Part shown: piece by piece, positions 15,786 through 24,491 of the stretch
How the letters are laid out: each line of letters starts with the position of its first letter
Position numbering within the stretch: the stretch's first letter is position 1
Source: Phycisphaerae bacterium
GTDB lineage: Bacteria; Planctomycetota; Phycisphaerae; Sedimentisphaerales; Anaerobacaceae
NCBI GenBank assembly: GCA_030604525.1
Contig: JAUVVQ010000007.1
Coordinates: 1-64,000 of the forward strand
Reading direction: 5' to 3'
DNA length: 64,000 nucleotides
Translations under genes and position numbers: made by a program
The notes under the pieces: model-generated
Told to the model about the DNA's origin: nothing
Databases searched by the model: none
Seen by the model: the letters and a program-made list of their open reading frames with translations, nothing else

Positions 15786-16931
15786 TTGCAAAAGAACAAG
15801 ATTAAGATAGCTCTATTATGGTCAAAATATAGCGGCGGCGTTACTTCAGTAAACGACCTTGTCCTGCGATTGGATGAGAGGCGCTTTAACGTAACATTTA
15901 TCTATTTGAGCGGCTATGGCATCGACAAGAATTTAATAGAAGATGCCGGATATAAAGTTTTATATCTTTGCAATAAAAAGAGAAGCAGGATATTTAGTTT
16001 TTCAGTTCTGTTCAAGCTAATCAAAATTCTTAAGGAATACAAAATTGATATAATCCACTGTCATGCCCACAAGCCCACGGTTTACGGTACTATAGCAGCA
16101 ACATTTGCTCATACGCCTGTGATTGTCTCGCACATACATGGATTAGGCAGAACACGCAATCTCAAAAGGAAAGTGATGAATTTCCTGCTGTTTAGGAAAA
16201 TTGACAGAATCATTCCCGTCGCAGAAACAGTTAAGCAAGATGTAATCAAAAGCAATTGGTTCGTGCCTCAAGATAAAATATTTGTCCTGGAAAATTCAGT
16301 TGACTATGAACGTTTCACTAACGTATCAATATCCAAAGAAGATGCTAAGCGAATACTTGGTATAGCTCCGAATGCATTTGTTTTTGGTACTGTAGGTCGC
16401 CTTGCTCCAACTAAAGGTTTGACATACTTGATTGAAGCTTTCTCAATAGTAAAAAAGCAGCTTCCGGCAGCACATCTTGTTGTCCTGGGGGATGGTCCAG
16501 GCAAGGCCAAGCTCGAAAAGAAAGCAGAAAATATGTCCTGCTCAGATTCTGTCCATTTTCTTGGGTTTAAGGATAATATTGAAAACTTGTTGCAGGGCTT
16601 GGATGTATTCGTAATATCCTCAATCGCTGAGGGGATGCCGAGGGCTCTTTTGGAGGCGATGGCTGCAGGTATTCCCTGTATTTGTACAAAAGTAGGTGGA
16701 TTGCCTGAAGTTATATGCAGTGAAGAATTTGGATGTATAGTAGAGCCGAAAGATTCAGAAACCCTTGCAGAAGCAATGATTAGAATGGCGAATCTGCCTG
16801 AAAAAAAACTTGCTGAAATACGCAAAAAAGCACAGGATAGAGTGCGAGAGATTTACTCTCATCAAGTTGTCAGAAATAAACTTCAAAAGTTATACGAAGA
16901 TGCATTCGAAGCTTGTGGCAGGAATCGCTAA
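15786..16931 (+). CDS. Glycosyltransferase family 4
   Basis: A 381-residue GT-B glycosyltransferase. The acceptor half opens with KIALLWSKYSGGVTSVNDLVLRL and includes IIHCHAHKPTVYG and SHIHGLGRTRN. The donor half has FGTVGRLAPTKGLTYLIEAF (about 199-218), HLVVLGDGPGKAKLE, VHFLGFKDNIENLLQGLDVFV and the EX7E-type segment EGMPRALLEAMAAGIPCICTKVGGLPEVI. It would act at the cytoplasmic face in O-chain or polysaccharide assembly; the sugar is not predictable. The start is TTG at 15786, preceded by GGGAGGC (15774-15780). It follows the rhamnose genes by 31 bases and is probably in the same operon. Confidence 0.88.
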   Translation: MQKNKIKIALLWSKYSGGVTSVNDLVLRLDERRFNVTFIYLSGYGIDKNLIEDAGYKVLYLCNKKRSRIFSFSVLFKLIKILKEYKIDIIHCHAHKPTVYGTIAATFAHTPVIVSHIHGLGRTRNLKRKVMNFLLFRKIDRIIPVAETVKQDVIKSNWFVPQDKIFVLENSVDYERFTNVSISKEDAKRILGIAPNAFVFGTVGRLAPTKGLTYLIEAFSIVKKQLPAAHLVVLGDGPGKAKLEKKAENMSCSDSVHFLGFKDNIENLLQGLDVFVISSIAEGMPRALLEAMAAGIPCICTKVGGLPEVICSEEFGCIVEPKDSETLAEAMIRMANLPEKKLAEIRKKAQDRVREIYSHQVVRNKLQKLYEDAFEACGRNR

Positions 16932-16960
16932 TACTGCTTTTTAAGGTTTAAGGGTTAATT

Positions 16961-17890
16961 ATGCCGAAAGTTAGTGTCATTATGCCAACGTATAACCGTA
17001 GCAGCTTGGTCAAAGAGACTATTTACAGCGTTCTGGCTCAGACCGAGCCAGATTTGGAAGTGATTGTTATCGATCATGGCCCAACGGATGATACACGTGC
17101 GGTTATCAAGGGAATAAAAGATAGTCGGGTTAAGTATTTTTATAAGTACAGTGAGGCCGTTGGCAGCGCCCGTAATTACGGCTTATCTAAAGCAAAAGGT
17201 CAGTACATTGCATTTTTGGACCATGATGACTTATGGCCTGGAGATTACCTGCAAGTGATGCTTGCCAATCTGGAGAAACATAAAGAATTTGGCCTTGCAT
17301 ATAGCCCTATTACAGTGGTTTATCCTGATGGCAGTAAAGTCAAATTGTATAAGAGGCCGCACGGCAAGAGTGGCTGGATAACATTGGACTTGTTCAGGAA
17401 TAGTTTTGTTTGGACCTCGGCAACAGTGATTCGTAAGTCTGTTCTGGAAAAAATTTTCTTTGATGAAGCGTTGAAAAAGTCGTATGAGGATGGTGACTAT
17501 TTTCTAAGATTATCAATGAGAACACAGTACTTGTTTGTTGACGGAGTACAGGTGATAAAGAGAGAGCATGACAAGAGCTGGTCATACAAAATTGGAGTTC
17601 AACCAACAAGAATTCTGGTCTTGGAAAGGTTTTATTTTAGCTTGGGGGGAGATAAGATAATTCCTGCCAAAATTGCGAAACGGAGGATTAGCCATGCTTA
17701 TCGCAAGGTGGCTGAAGCTTGGCGTCGTGAAGGGAGCCGGTCTGCTTCTATCACTTTGTATAAACGTGCTATTAAATACTGGCCTATTGACTTACGGCTA
17801 TATTTAGGCCTTGGTCGGACTTTGCTGCTAAGCAGAAAGAAAGATCCAAATCCTCGGTGGCAAATGCCAGAACCATTAAGTGCTATATAA
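16961..17890 (+). CDS. Glycosyltransferase family 2
   Basis: A 309-residue GT-A enzyme. The N-terminal domain has VSVIMPTYNRSSLVKETIYSVLAQT (4-28), DDTRAVIKGI, GSARNYGLSKAKGQYIAFLDHDDLWPGDYL with the metal-binding D-x-D region (DHDD), and the later EDGDYFLRLS. The C-terminal 90 residues are helical and basic with no clear domain. It likely adds one sugar to a lipid-linked oligosaccharide in the cytoplasm, as part of the polysaccharide cluster. Sugar specificity cannot be read. Confidence 0.88.
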   Translation: MPKVSVIMPTYNRSSLVKETIYSVLAQTEPDLEVIVIDHGPTDDTRAVIKGIKDSRVKYFYKYSEAVGSARNYGLSKAKGQYIAFLDHDDLWPGDYLQVMLANLEKHKEFGLAYSPITVVYPDGSKVKLYKRPHGKSGWITLDLFRNSFVWTSATVIRKSVLEKIFFDEALKKSYEDGDYFLRLSMRTQYLFVDGVQVIKREHDKSWSYKIGVQPTRILVLERFYFSLGGDKIIPAKIAKRRISHAYRKVAEAWRREGSRSASITLYKRAIKYWPIDLRLYLGLGRTLLLSRKKDPNPRWQMPEPLSAI

Positions 17891-17976
17891 TGAATTTACT
17901 TATCCTGACAAATAATCGTCATAGAACTTATTTGTTAAACTAATTTGTATTTTTCTCTACCATCAGGTGGCAAAGT

Positions 17977-18963
17977 ATGACAAAAGAATATTGGAATGGT
18001 AAGAAGGTCTTAGTTGCTGGTGGGGCTGGTGTTATCGGTTCTTATCTTGTTGAGATGCTTGTTGATGATGATGCAAAAGTAACTGTCGCCGACAATCTCT
18101 CCCGAGGACGCCTGGAGAACCTATCCGGCGTTATGGACAAAATCTCCTTTCACAAAGCAGATTTACGATACTTACGCCGATGTGAGCAGGTTTGCTCTGG
18201 TCAAGACATTGTATTGAATTTAGCTGCACCCGCTTTTGGAGTCGAATACAGTATGACTCATCACGGCGAGATGTTAACCGATGTTACACGAATTGGGTTT
18301 AATCTTTTGGATGCCTCAAAAGGCAAAAATGTTAGGCGGTTTCTTGTTGTAAGTAGTTCGTGTGTTTATCCTGATGACGCTAACGTTCCTACAAAAGAAG
18401 ATGAGGTATTGCGAGGTATACCTGAAACTATCAACCTTGGTTATGGCTGGGGAAAACGAATGATAGAGCTGCAGGGACAGTATTACGCCAGGGAATATAA
18501 TATGGAAGTTGCGATTGCCAGACCATTCAACGCATACGGACCACGAGAACCACTTGAATTTGAGAAAGCCCACGTAATGCCCGCATTAATCCAAAAAGTT
18601 TTGAATGGCGATGACCCCGTTGTTGTTTGGGGCAGTGGAAACCAGACACGCAGCTTTGTACATGCCAAGGACTTCGCTTTGGGGCTCAAGCTCATCACTG
18701 AACATTATCCTACTGCTGACCCAGTCAACGTCGGACATGACCGTGAGACTACTATTCGGGAATTAGCTGAGTGTATCCTGAAAATTACAGGGAGAAGAGC
18801 GGAATTGTTATTTGACACTTCCAAGCCAGAGGGTGCCAAGAGAAAAGCTGCTGATGTTACAAAACTTAGAAAAGTTACTCATGGTTTCACTCCGCAAATC
18901 ACACTGAAAGAAGGTCTCGAAGAAATGATTAACTATTTCCGAGAATCGTTTTTTGAAGATTAA
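17977..18963 (+). CDS. NAD-dependent epimerase/dehydratase (GDP-fucose synthase-like SDR)
   Basis: A 328-residue extended short-chain dehydrogenase. Features are KKVLVAGGAGVIGSYLVEML (NAD-binding loop), DNLSRGRLENL, VLNLAAPAFGVEYS, the catalytic VSSSCVYPDD with YGWGK (YxxxK), RPFNAYGPREPLE, and SGNQTRSFVHAKDFALGL. The AAPAFGVEYS segment and SSSCVYP resemble GDP-fucose synthases and GDP-mannose 3,5-epimerases, so it likely makes a nucleotide sugar for the surface polysaccharide. The exact substrate is uncertain. AGGTGG at about 17965 serves as ribosome site. It sits between glycosyltransferase genes. Confidence 0.82.
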   Translation: MTKEYWNGKKVLVAGGAGVIGSYLVEMLVDDDAKVTVADNLSRGRLENLSGVMDKISFHKADLRYLRRCEQVCSGQDIVLNLAAPAFGVEYSMTHHGEMLTDVTRIGFNLLDASKGKNVRRFLVVSSSCVYPDDANVPTKEDEVLRGIPETINLGYGWGKRMIELQGQYYAREYNMEVAIARPFNAYGPREPLEFEKAHVMPALIQKVLNGDDPVVVWGSGNQTRSFVHAKDFALGLKLITEHYPTADPVNVGHDRETTIRELAECILKITGRRAELLFDTSKPEGAKRKAADVTKLRKVTHGFTPQITLKEGLEEMINYFRESFFED

Positions 18964-19018
18964 GTCGTTTGATAATGACTTAAAACGTTACTAAGACACA
19001 GTAAGAAATGACGACAAA

Positions 19019-20014
19019 ATGAAGCTCCTTATTATAAGTAACAACCTCAATCGGGCAGGCTTTAGACAAAGAATAGCAGTTTACCTTGATATTTTGAAAG
19101 AAAACGGTATAACTTGCAAAGTCGTGAAGTTGCCATCCGGTTTCTACTTACGTCGAAAGCTCTTTAAGCGAGCAAAAGAATTTGACGGCGTTTTACTTCA
19201 TAAAAAAGGATTGAACCCATTTGATGCCTTTTGGTTGCGCAAATACAGCAAAAAAACCATATATCATTTTGACGATGCGATAATGTACAGCGACAAAAAA
19301 CCTAATCGTAATAGCCGTTCGCACTTCATACCATTTCGCAGAAGTGTTAAGCTGGCCGATATGGTTATAGTTGGTAATTCTTATCTCGCTGAACATGCTC
19401 TAAGATTCAATTCCAATGTTACAATTCTCAAAACAGGTATAACGATTAGTGACTACCAACTCAAATGTTCCCCCAAAAGCGATGACAAAATTCGTCTGGT
19501 CTGGATAGGCAGTGCCAGTACCTTATCTTATATCGAGCATATCAAGCCGGTACTGGAAGAAATTGGTGCTCGCTACGACAATGTTGTTTTGAGAATAATT
19601 GGCGATGAATTTTTCGATATTAAGAACATGGAAGTGGAGAAGCACAGATGGTCCAAGGAGAGGCGAGCTGTTGATTTGTCTGCTTGTGATGTCGGCCTTG
19701 CTCCTCTGCCGGATAATAAATTCACAAGAGGTAAATGCTCTTTCAAGGTTCTTGAATACGCCTCAGCAGGTTTGCCGGTTGTTGCTTCACCTGTAGGAAC
19801 AAACTCGGACCATATTCGCGATAATGTAACGGGTTTTTTGGCGACAAACACCCAAGAGTGGGTCAACAAAATTAGTCAACTAATTGAAAATAGGCAATTG
19901 AGAAAAAAAATGGGGCAACAAGGCCGAACTTACGCGGAAAAGTTTGATGTCAGCATAATTGGAAAACAATTTGCCGAATTAATTACAAAGTGCCTGAAAA
20001 AACCTATATTATAA
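19019..20014 (+). CDS. Glycosyltransferase, GT4-like
   Basis: A 331-residue GT-B-type protein. The N-terminal half (KLLIISNNLNRAGFRQRIAVYLDILKENG) is an acceptor-binding Rossmann fold with the GVLLHKKGLNPFDAFWLRK segment. The C-terminal half shows RLVWIGSASTLSYIEHIKPVLEEI, ACDVGLAPLPDNKFTRGKCSFKVLEYASAGLPVVASPVGTNSDHI and a final RTYAEKFDV helix, typical of GT4 donor domains. It probably extends the same surface polysaccharide. No signal peptide or membrane helix was seen. The next gene follows after 45 bases. Confidence 0.85.
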   Translation: MKLLIISNNLNRAGFRQRIAVYLDILKENGITCKVVKLPSGFYLRRKLFKRAKEFDGVLLHKKGLNPFDAFWLRKYSKKTIYHFDDAIMYSDKKPNRNSRSHFIPFRRSVKLADMVIVGNSYLAEHALRFNSNVTILKTGITISDYQLKCSPKSDDKIRLVWIGSASTLSYIEHIKPVLEEIGARYDNVVLRIIGDEFFDIKNMEVEKHRWSKERRAVDLSACDVGLAPLPDNKFTRGKCSFKVLEYASAGLPVVASPVGTNSDHIRDNVTGFLATNTQEWVNKISQLIENRQLRKKMGQQGRTYAEKFDVSIIGKQFAELITKCLKKPIL

Positions 20015-20059
20015 AAACAGCAGCAAATCAAAAAAACCATATTTTATCAAAGGAAGAAC

Positions 20060-20791
20060 ATGGCAAATCAATTTAGTGCGTTTATCAAAAAAAAGATTCT
20101 CGGGAAGAATAAGAACTTGATTTCTCTTGACGAACCTTATGAGGTTATGAGGCGTCTTTTGAAAGGGCATGACATAACAGGAATCATTGATGCAGGTGCA
20201 AGTAATGGCCGAATATCTAAAAGACTCCTCCGAAAATTCCCAGCGGCGAATGCTTATGCTTTTGAGCCTAACCCGCTTTATACTGAAAGGCTCAAACAGT
20301 ATTCAAAGGAAGATTCCAGATTTCACCCCCAGTTTTTGGCCTTATCCGACCAGGAAGAAAACACCGACCTTTATATAACCCGCTCTCCTGGAACTGTATC
20401 CCTTTTTAGGCCGGGGAAACGCCTAAAAGAAATCGCTCCTCAAGGTTCAGACGTAGAAAGATTAGAAAAAGTCCGGGTCGTTACGATAGATAACTGGGCA
20501 GAACGCAATGGAAACCTTGATATTCAGCTTATGAAATTCGACATCCAGGCAGGGGAGTTGAAGGCGCTTCGTGGTGCAACTCATACCCTTAAACATTCAA
20601 CATTGTTAGTGTATACAGAAATCTGGTTTAACTGTCCATACGAAGACGGGGCGATTTATAGTGAGATTGACCTGTTCCTACGCAAATACGGATTTATTCT
20701 ATATGACATATACAAACCGAAATACAACTCAAATGGATTGATAATGTGGGGGAATGCCATCTTTGTGAATAACCAACGACTTGGCATATAA
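20060..20791 (+). CDS. FkbM-family methyltransferase
   Basis: A 243-residue SAM-dependent methyltransferase. The SAM-binding region is IIDAGASNGRISKRLLRKFPAANAYAFEPNPLY (about 42-74); IQLMKFDIQAGELKALRGAT (about 153-172) matches the conserved D-x-x-G-x-E segment of the FkbM family, with Gln at the x-x position and Ala-Gly before Glu. Such enzymes O-methylate sugars in polysaccharides and glycans. AGGAAGAAC just before the ATG is the ribosome site. It is the last plus-strand gene of the polysaccharide cluster and meets the minus-strand kinase gene end to end. Confidence 0.85.
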   Translation: MANQFSAFIKKKILGKNKNLISLDEPYEVMRRLLKGHDITGIIDAGASNGRISKRLLRKFPAANAYAFEPNPLYTERLKQYSKEDSRFHPQFLALSDQEENTDLYITRSPGTVSLFRPGKRLKEIAPQGSDVERLEKVRVVTIDNWAERNGNLDIQLMKFDIQAGELKALRGATHTLKHSTLLVYTEIWFNCPYEDGAIYSEIDLFLRKYGFILYDIYKPKYNSNGLIMWGNAIFVNNQRLGI

Positions 20792-20815
20792 AATAATCTT
20801 ATGATGATTTCTATC

Positions 20816-22375
20816 CTACTGTCTTTTGTGTTCCGATAAGATGTTCCTAAAGCAGATTTTCTCGGACAGGGAAGGAAGAGTTTTTTTTGTAAAGATAGTT
20901 ATATCCTTTTGCCGTCTGAACTTATACATCCAGCTAAGTCTGTGAACCTTCATTGCGTCGAGGTCTGTCAGGACGGGGCCGTTTGAAGTAATCAGGATAT
21001 TTGTGTGTTTCAAGTCGCCGTGGGTGATGCGGTGGCTGCCTAATCTATCGAGAAGTTCTTCGACTTGCCTGATTATTATCGAACGCTGTTGTTCGGTAAC
21101 ATTATTATCCCGCAGAAAAGTGTGCAGGTTTTGGCCGGCAACATATTCGGTTGCCAGGTATGACTTCCACAGAATTCCGTTGCGTCGCTTCTCGAAATAC
21201 GCTATTGGCTTAGGTGTAGCAACATTTAAAGCAAGTAAACGATGAGCATTGCCCCAGCAACGCCTGGCTCGCGAGCCTTTAACCATATGTCGCAGCGAGT
21301 TAATAAGACCCCTGTAGTTATAACGCTTAACAACTATATCCTTCTCGCTCCACGAACACCTTGATACGTATGTGCTGTCTCCATTTTTGAGAATTTCTCC
21401 ATTGTCCATCAGAAGGTCAATATTTGGGATAAATTGCGACATCAAAGCTTCTTCGTAAAATGCTTTATCGAACATTCCTCTATATACTTTTGTTTTGACG
21501 CAACGATACTTCGAGTTTGTCCGAAAGTATTTCCTCATTTTGTTATATGGGCTCCTCTTTTTGTTCATCCGCTGCTCTGTTTTTCTTAATACTTTCCTGG
21601 CAAGAGCTTTGCCTTTATTTAAATCCTTACTAAATGAACCCCAGTATTCACGGAAAAATCTCATCCGGTCGCTATCGCTTAGTTCTTCCCGGAACAGGTT
21701 GATTTGAACTAAATTTTTAATCTGATGCCTTTCGGATAATTTTCGGTATCGCTTAGTTCGCTCATTATCAAGAAAGAAAAATCGCCAGCTACCGTCATCA
21801 TCTTTTGCTAAGACATTACCCAGACGTAAGTCGCCGTGAAAAAACCCTTTTCTGTGAAGTTGACCGATTGTACTGCCAAAATTTCGAATCAAATCTCGTT
21901 TGCAGCTAAGCTTAGCCCTGCCATTATTGTTAGAAATCTTTTTAAAAACCTCTGAGATTGCTCTGGCATTTTCAATCTCTTTTGTAACTAAAACATTATC
22001 CATAATAAAGGGGCCGAGGCGGCTTTCGTAATATCCAATTATATCTGCGGTGTTAAAGCTGTTTTCACCCAAGGAAATACATGCATTAAAAGCTCGTTTG
22101 GCTCGGCTTGCCCTTACCGCGTGCTTAATAACGTCGACAAAAGAGCGATGACAATAATGTTTTAAATACATAGTCTTTTTATGAGCGTTAATCGGTATAT
22201 CAAGTTTGTATACTTGGCTAAACTCCGAAGACGAAATACGTCTTGACGTGTATCCTCCCATATCACCGTTTTTTCTCTTTAACAGAAACTGCTCAAAATC
22301 CCTATCGCAAAACTGCTTATTAAGATAAAGCATTCTGTTTTTGTACCGAGTTTTTTTAAAAGCTTTTTCTGACAT
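20816..22375 (-). CDS. Tandem LPS-kinase-like protein (two WaaP/Kdo-kinase domains)
   Basis: A 519-residue protein with two kinase-like domains in one chain. Domain 1 has the catalytic loop HGDLRLGN at 180-187, candidate metal residue D203 in FLDNE, and Lys72 in MYLKHY. Domain 2 has HGDLKHTN at 452-459, TDLDAM at 470-475 and Lys350 in IVVKRY. Both contain an SRAxR helix (about 90-95 and 368-372), pointing to internal duplication. The closest recognised family is the Kdo/WaaP LPS core kinases, which phosphorylate core sugars. It starts one base before lpxI ends, so both are translated from one transcript, supporting an LPS role. The actual substrates are not known. Confidence 0.78.
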   Translation of the reverse strand: MSEKAFKKTRYKNRMLYLNKQFCDRDFEQFLLKRKNGDMGGYTSRRISSSEFSQVYKLDIPINAHKKTMYLKHYCHRSFVDVIKHAVRASRAKRAFNACISLGENSFNTADIIGYYESRLGPFIMDNVLVTKEIENARAISEVFKKISNNNGRAKLSCKRDLIRNFGSTIGQLHRKGFFHGDLRLGNVLAKDDDGSWRFFFLDNERTKRYRKLSERHQIKNLVQINLFREELSDSDRMRFFREYWGSFSKDLNKGKALARKVLRKTEQRMNKKRSPYNKMRKYFRTNSKYRCVKTKVYRGMFDKAFYEEALMSQFIPNIDLLMDNGEILKNGDSTYVSRCSWSEKDIVVKRYNYRGLINSLRHMVKGSRARRCWGNAHRLLALNVATPKPIAYFEKRRNGILWKSYLATEYVAGQNLHTFLRDNNVTEQQRSIIIRQVEELLDRLGSHRITHGDLKHTNILITSNGPVLTDLDAMKVHRLSWMYKFRRQKDITIFTKKTLPSLSEKICFRNILSEHKRQ

Positions 22376-23212
22376 TCAACAACCAAAAATTACTATTCCC
22401 AGTTCGTTCGCAAGTTTTATTGTTTCCGGTTTGTCAATAATTATTACTTTGCCGGCCTCAACGACTACACACTTTCCGCCGTTCTTTGAAAGTCCGCGTA
22501 TTGTATCAGGTCCAATGCAGGGCACATCAAAACGCAAATCCTGGCTCGGCTTGGCGACTTTAATCAACGTCCAGCCGCCGGCTTTGCAAAATTCGCCCGC
22601 TCTCTCTATCATCTTGGCAGTGCCTTCTATCGCTTCCACTGCGAGGACTTCGCGTTCTTTCACTGCGATTGCCTGTCCGATATCAAGCTTTCCGAGTGTC
22701 TTGACTTTCTCCCAGCCGAAATCGATGTCCTCTTGTATCTTTCTGGTCGGCTGAGTTTGCGTCATCACAGCATCCGACGCCAAATGTTCTTTGCAATACA
22801 TTGTAGAGTTCTCCAAAACTATACCACCGCTTGCCAGCTCGTCGGCAACTGCGCTTAAAACCATATCGTCCAGTTTATCCTTACCTCGAAGTCGCCAATA
22901 ATATATCCTCAAAGCTCGCCAGTCAGGCAAATACTGTAATATACGCCAGGGGGTAAATAGTCTCGATTTTGCAACTTGGCCAGCCATAATCGTTTTTTTT
23001 ACACCATGTTTGCGAAGCTTACGTATCCAGCCGCCGGGGCGAGCTATTGCTACCGGATAAAATTTATCAACCTCCTTTACCAGAGCTGCCTCTGCTGACC
23101 CGCGAAGTCCAACGCAAATTACTCTCATTCCCGCTTTTTTGGCGCCGGAAGCTATTAGAAAAGGAAGCCTACCTGCACCGGCTATCAATCCGATTACATT
23201 TTCACTATTCAT
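22376..23212 (-). CDS. lpxI: UDP-2,3-diacylglucosamine pyrophosphatase LpxI
   Basis: A 278-residue protein of the LpxI (formerly DUF1009) family. IGLIAGAGRLPFLIASGAKKAGMRVICVGLRG (8-39) forms the N-terminal domain and KKTIMAGQVAKSRLF, VLSAVADELASGGI, MTQTQPTRKIQEDIDFGWEKVKTLGKLDIGQA and the AIEGTAKMIERAGE segment are characteristic. The enzyme hydrolyses UDP-2,3-diacylglucosamine to lipid X plus UMP in lipid A synthesis; many Gram-negatives use LpxH instead. It lies between lpxD and the LPS-kinase-like gene on the same strand. Confidence 0.93.
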   Translation of the reverse strand: MNSENVIGLIAGAGRLPFLIASGAKKAGMRVICVGLRGSAEAALVKEVDKFYPVAIARPGGWIRKLRKHGVKKTIMAGQVAKSRLFTPWRILQYLPDWRALRIYYWRLRGKDKLDDMVLSAVADELASGGIVLENSTMYCKEHLASDAVMTQTQPTRKIQEDIDFGWEKVKTLGKLDIGQAIAVKEREVLAVEAIEGTAKMIERAGEFCKAGGWTLIKVAKPSQDLRFDVPCIGPDTIRGLSKNGGKCVVVEAGKVIIIDKPETIKLANELGIVIFGC

Positions 23213-23246
23213 AAGAGAATTCTATTAACAAGAACTTAACGTATCT

Positions 23247-24308
23247 CTATTCATCCTTCGATTCTTCAGAGGGCTGCTCTGTGCTGGAAATGAATTTATC
23301 AAATCGGTTTTTCAGCTTCCGGATATTTTGGCGCATCTCAGGCAAATATTGTATCATACTGTATGCTCGTTTCCCTTTGCCTGCATCAATTGCCGGGGCG
23401 CCGAGAACTATCTTGTTATCTGCAATATCATTGATTACGCCAGCTTGAGCGCCTATCATAACATTATTACCAATCTTAATATGACCCACGATACCGACTT
23501 GCCCGCCGATTATACAGTGTCTGCCAATAGTCGTAGAACCTGCTACTCCGACCTGAGCAACAAGCAGGCAATGTGGACCAATCCTGGCTCCGTGACCTAT
23601 CGCAACCATGTCGCCAAGCTTGCTGCCTTCCCCTATTATCGTATCTCCAAGGGTGCCCCGTTCTACTCCGCAGCCCGAACCGATTTCTACATTGTTTTCT
23701 AAAATCACCGTTCCGATTTGTGGAATCTTATGATGTTGGCCTTTATAACTTGCATATCCAAACCCGTCTTCACCAATAGTGGCATTCGCATTAATTATAA
23801 CTCGGTTTCCTATTTTACAGCCGTCATAAATCGCAACATTAGCATATATTATACAGCTATTACCAATCTCAACTCTTTCTCCAATGTATGCACCTGGATA
23901 AATTACACAATTATCGCCAATGACCGCATCATCTGATATAGTTGCAAAATCATGAATATCACAATCAACCCCAATCTTTGCTGTATCTGAAATTGAAGCC
24001 TGGCTGCTTATCCCAACTCTTTTGTGTTTGCGATGGCCGTGAAGAAGAACCATAACCTGCATAAAAGCATAATAAGGGTCATCTGCAATCAAAAGTGGAA
24101 CCTTTACGTTTGGTTTCTCTCCATCAACTATTACCGCACTTGCCTTAGTTGTCTTAAGCTGCTTTGCATACTTCCGATTGGTTAAAAAACTGATATCGCC
24201 TTCTTCTGCATGCCCAAGAGTAGAAGCGGATTTAATTTTTGTAGCTGGGTCTCCAATAACTCGCCCGCCCACATGTTCTGCTAATTCACCCAAAGTTTTT
24301 TGTCGCAT
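23247..24308 (-). CDS. lpxD: UDP-3-O-acylglucosamine N-acyltransferase LpxD
   Basis: A 353-residue acyltransferase that adds the second acyl chain to UDP-3-O-acylglucosamine in lipid A synthesis. The N-terminal uridine-binding domain includes GDISFLTNRKYAKQL and SAVIVD; from about 105 onward comes the left-handed beta-helix with hexapeptides such as IGDNCVIYPGAYIGERVEIG, then DGFGYA, HKIPQIGTVILENNVEIGSG, and VAIGHGARIG with the likely catalytic His. A C-terminal helix follows. The ATG at 24308 is chosen over an in-frame start at 24329 because GAGGGAAC lies just before it and the LpxD domain starts at once. It is transcribed with lpxI, 34 bases downstream. Confidence 0.95.
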   Translation of the reverse strand: MRQKTLGELAEHVGGRVIGDPATKIKSASTLGHAEEGDISFLTNRKYAKQLKTTKASAVIVDGEKPNVKVPLLIADDPYYAFMQVMVLLHGHRKHKRVGISSQASISDTAKIGVDCDIHDFATISDDAVIGDNCVIYPGAYIGERVEIGNSCIIYANVAIYDGCKIGNRVIINANATIGEDGFGYASYKGQHHKIPQIGTVILENNVEIGSGCGVERGTLGDTIIGEGSKLGDMVAIGHGARIGPHCLLVAQVGVAGSTTIGRHCIIGGQVGIVGHIKIGNNVMIGAQAGVINDIADNKIVLGAPAIDAGKGKRAYSMIQYLPEMRQNIRKLKNRFDKFISSTEQPSEESKDE

Positions 24309-24491
24309 TACGTTCCCTCGTTTACACACCCTGCAAATAAACTTTACCTTAACAATAAATTCAAAAAGACATTATAGCATACATAAAAGGGCGGTCAATC
24401 ACTTGCTGAATAAACACAAAATTCCGGCTCCGTTATTTTTCTTAAAAACTCTTAATCACTGTTCTCCGAGCTGTTCTCATTGCTCAATTTC

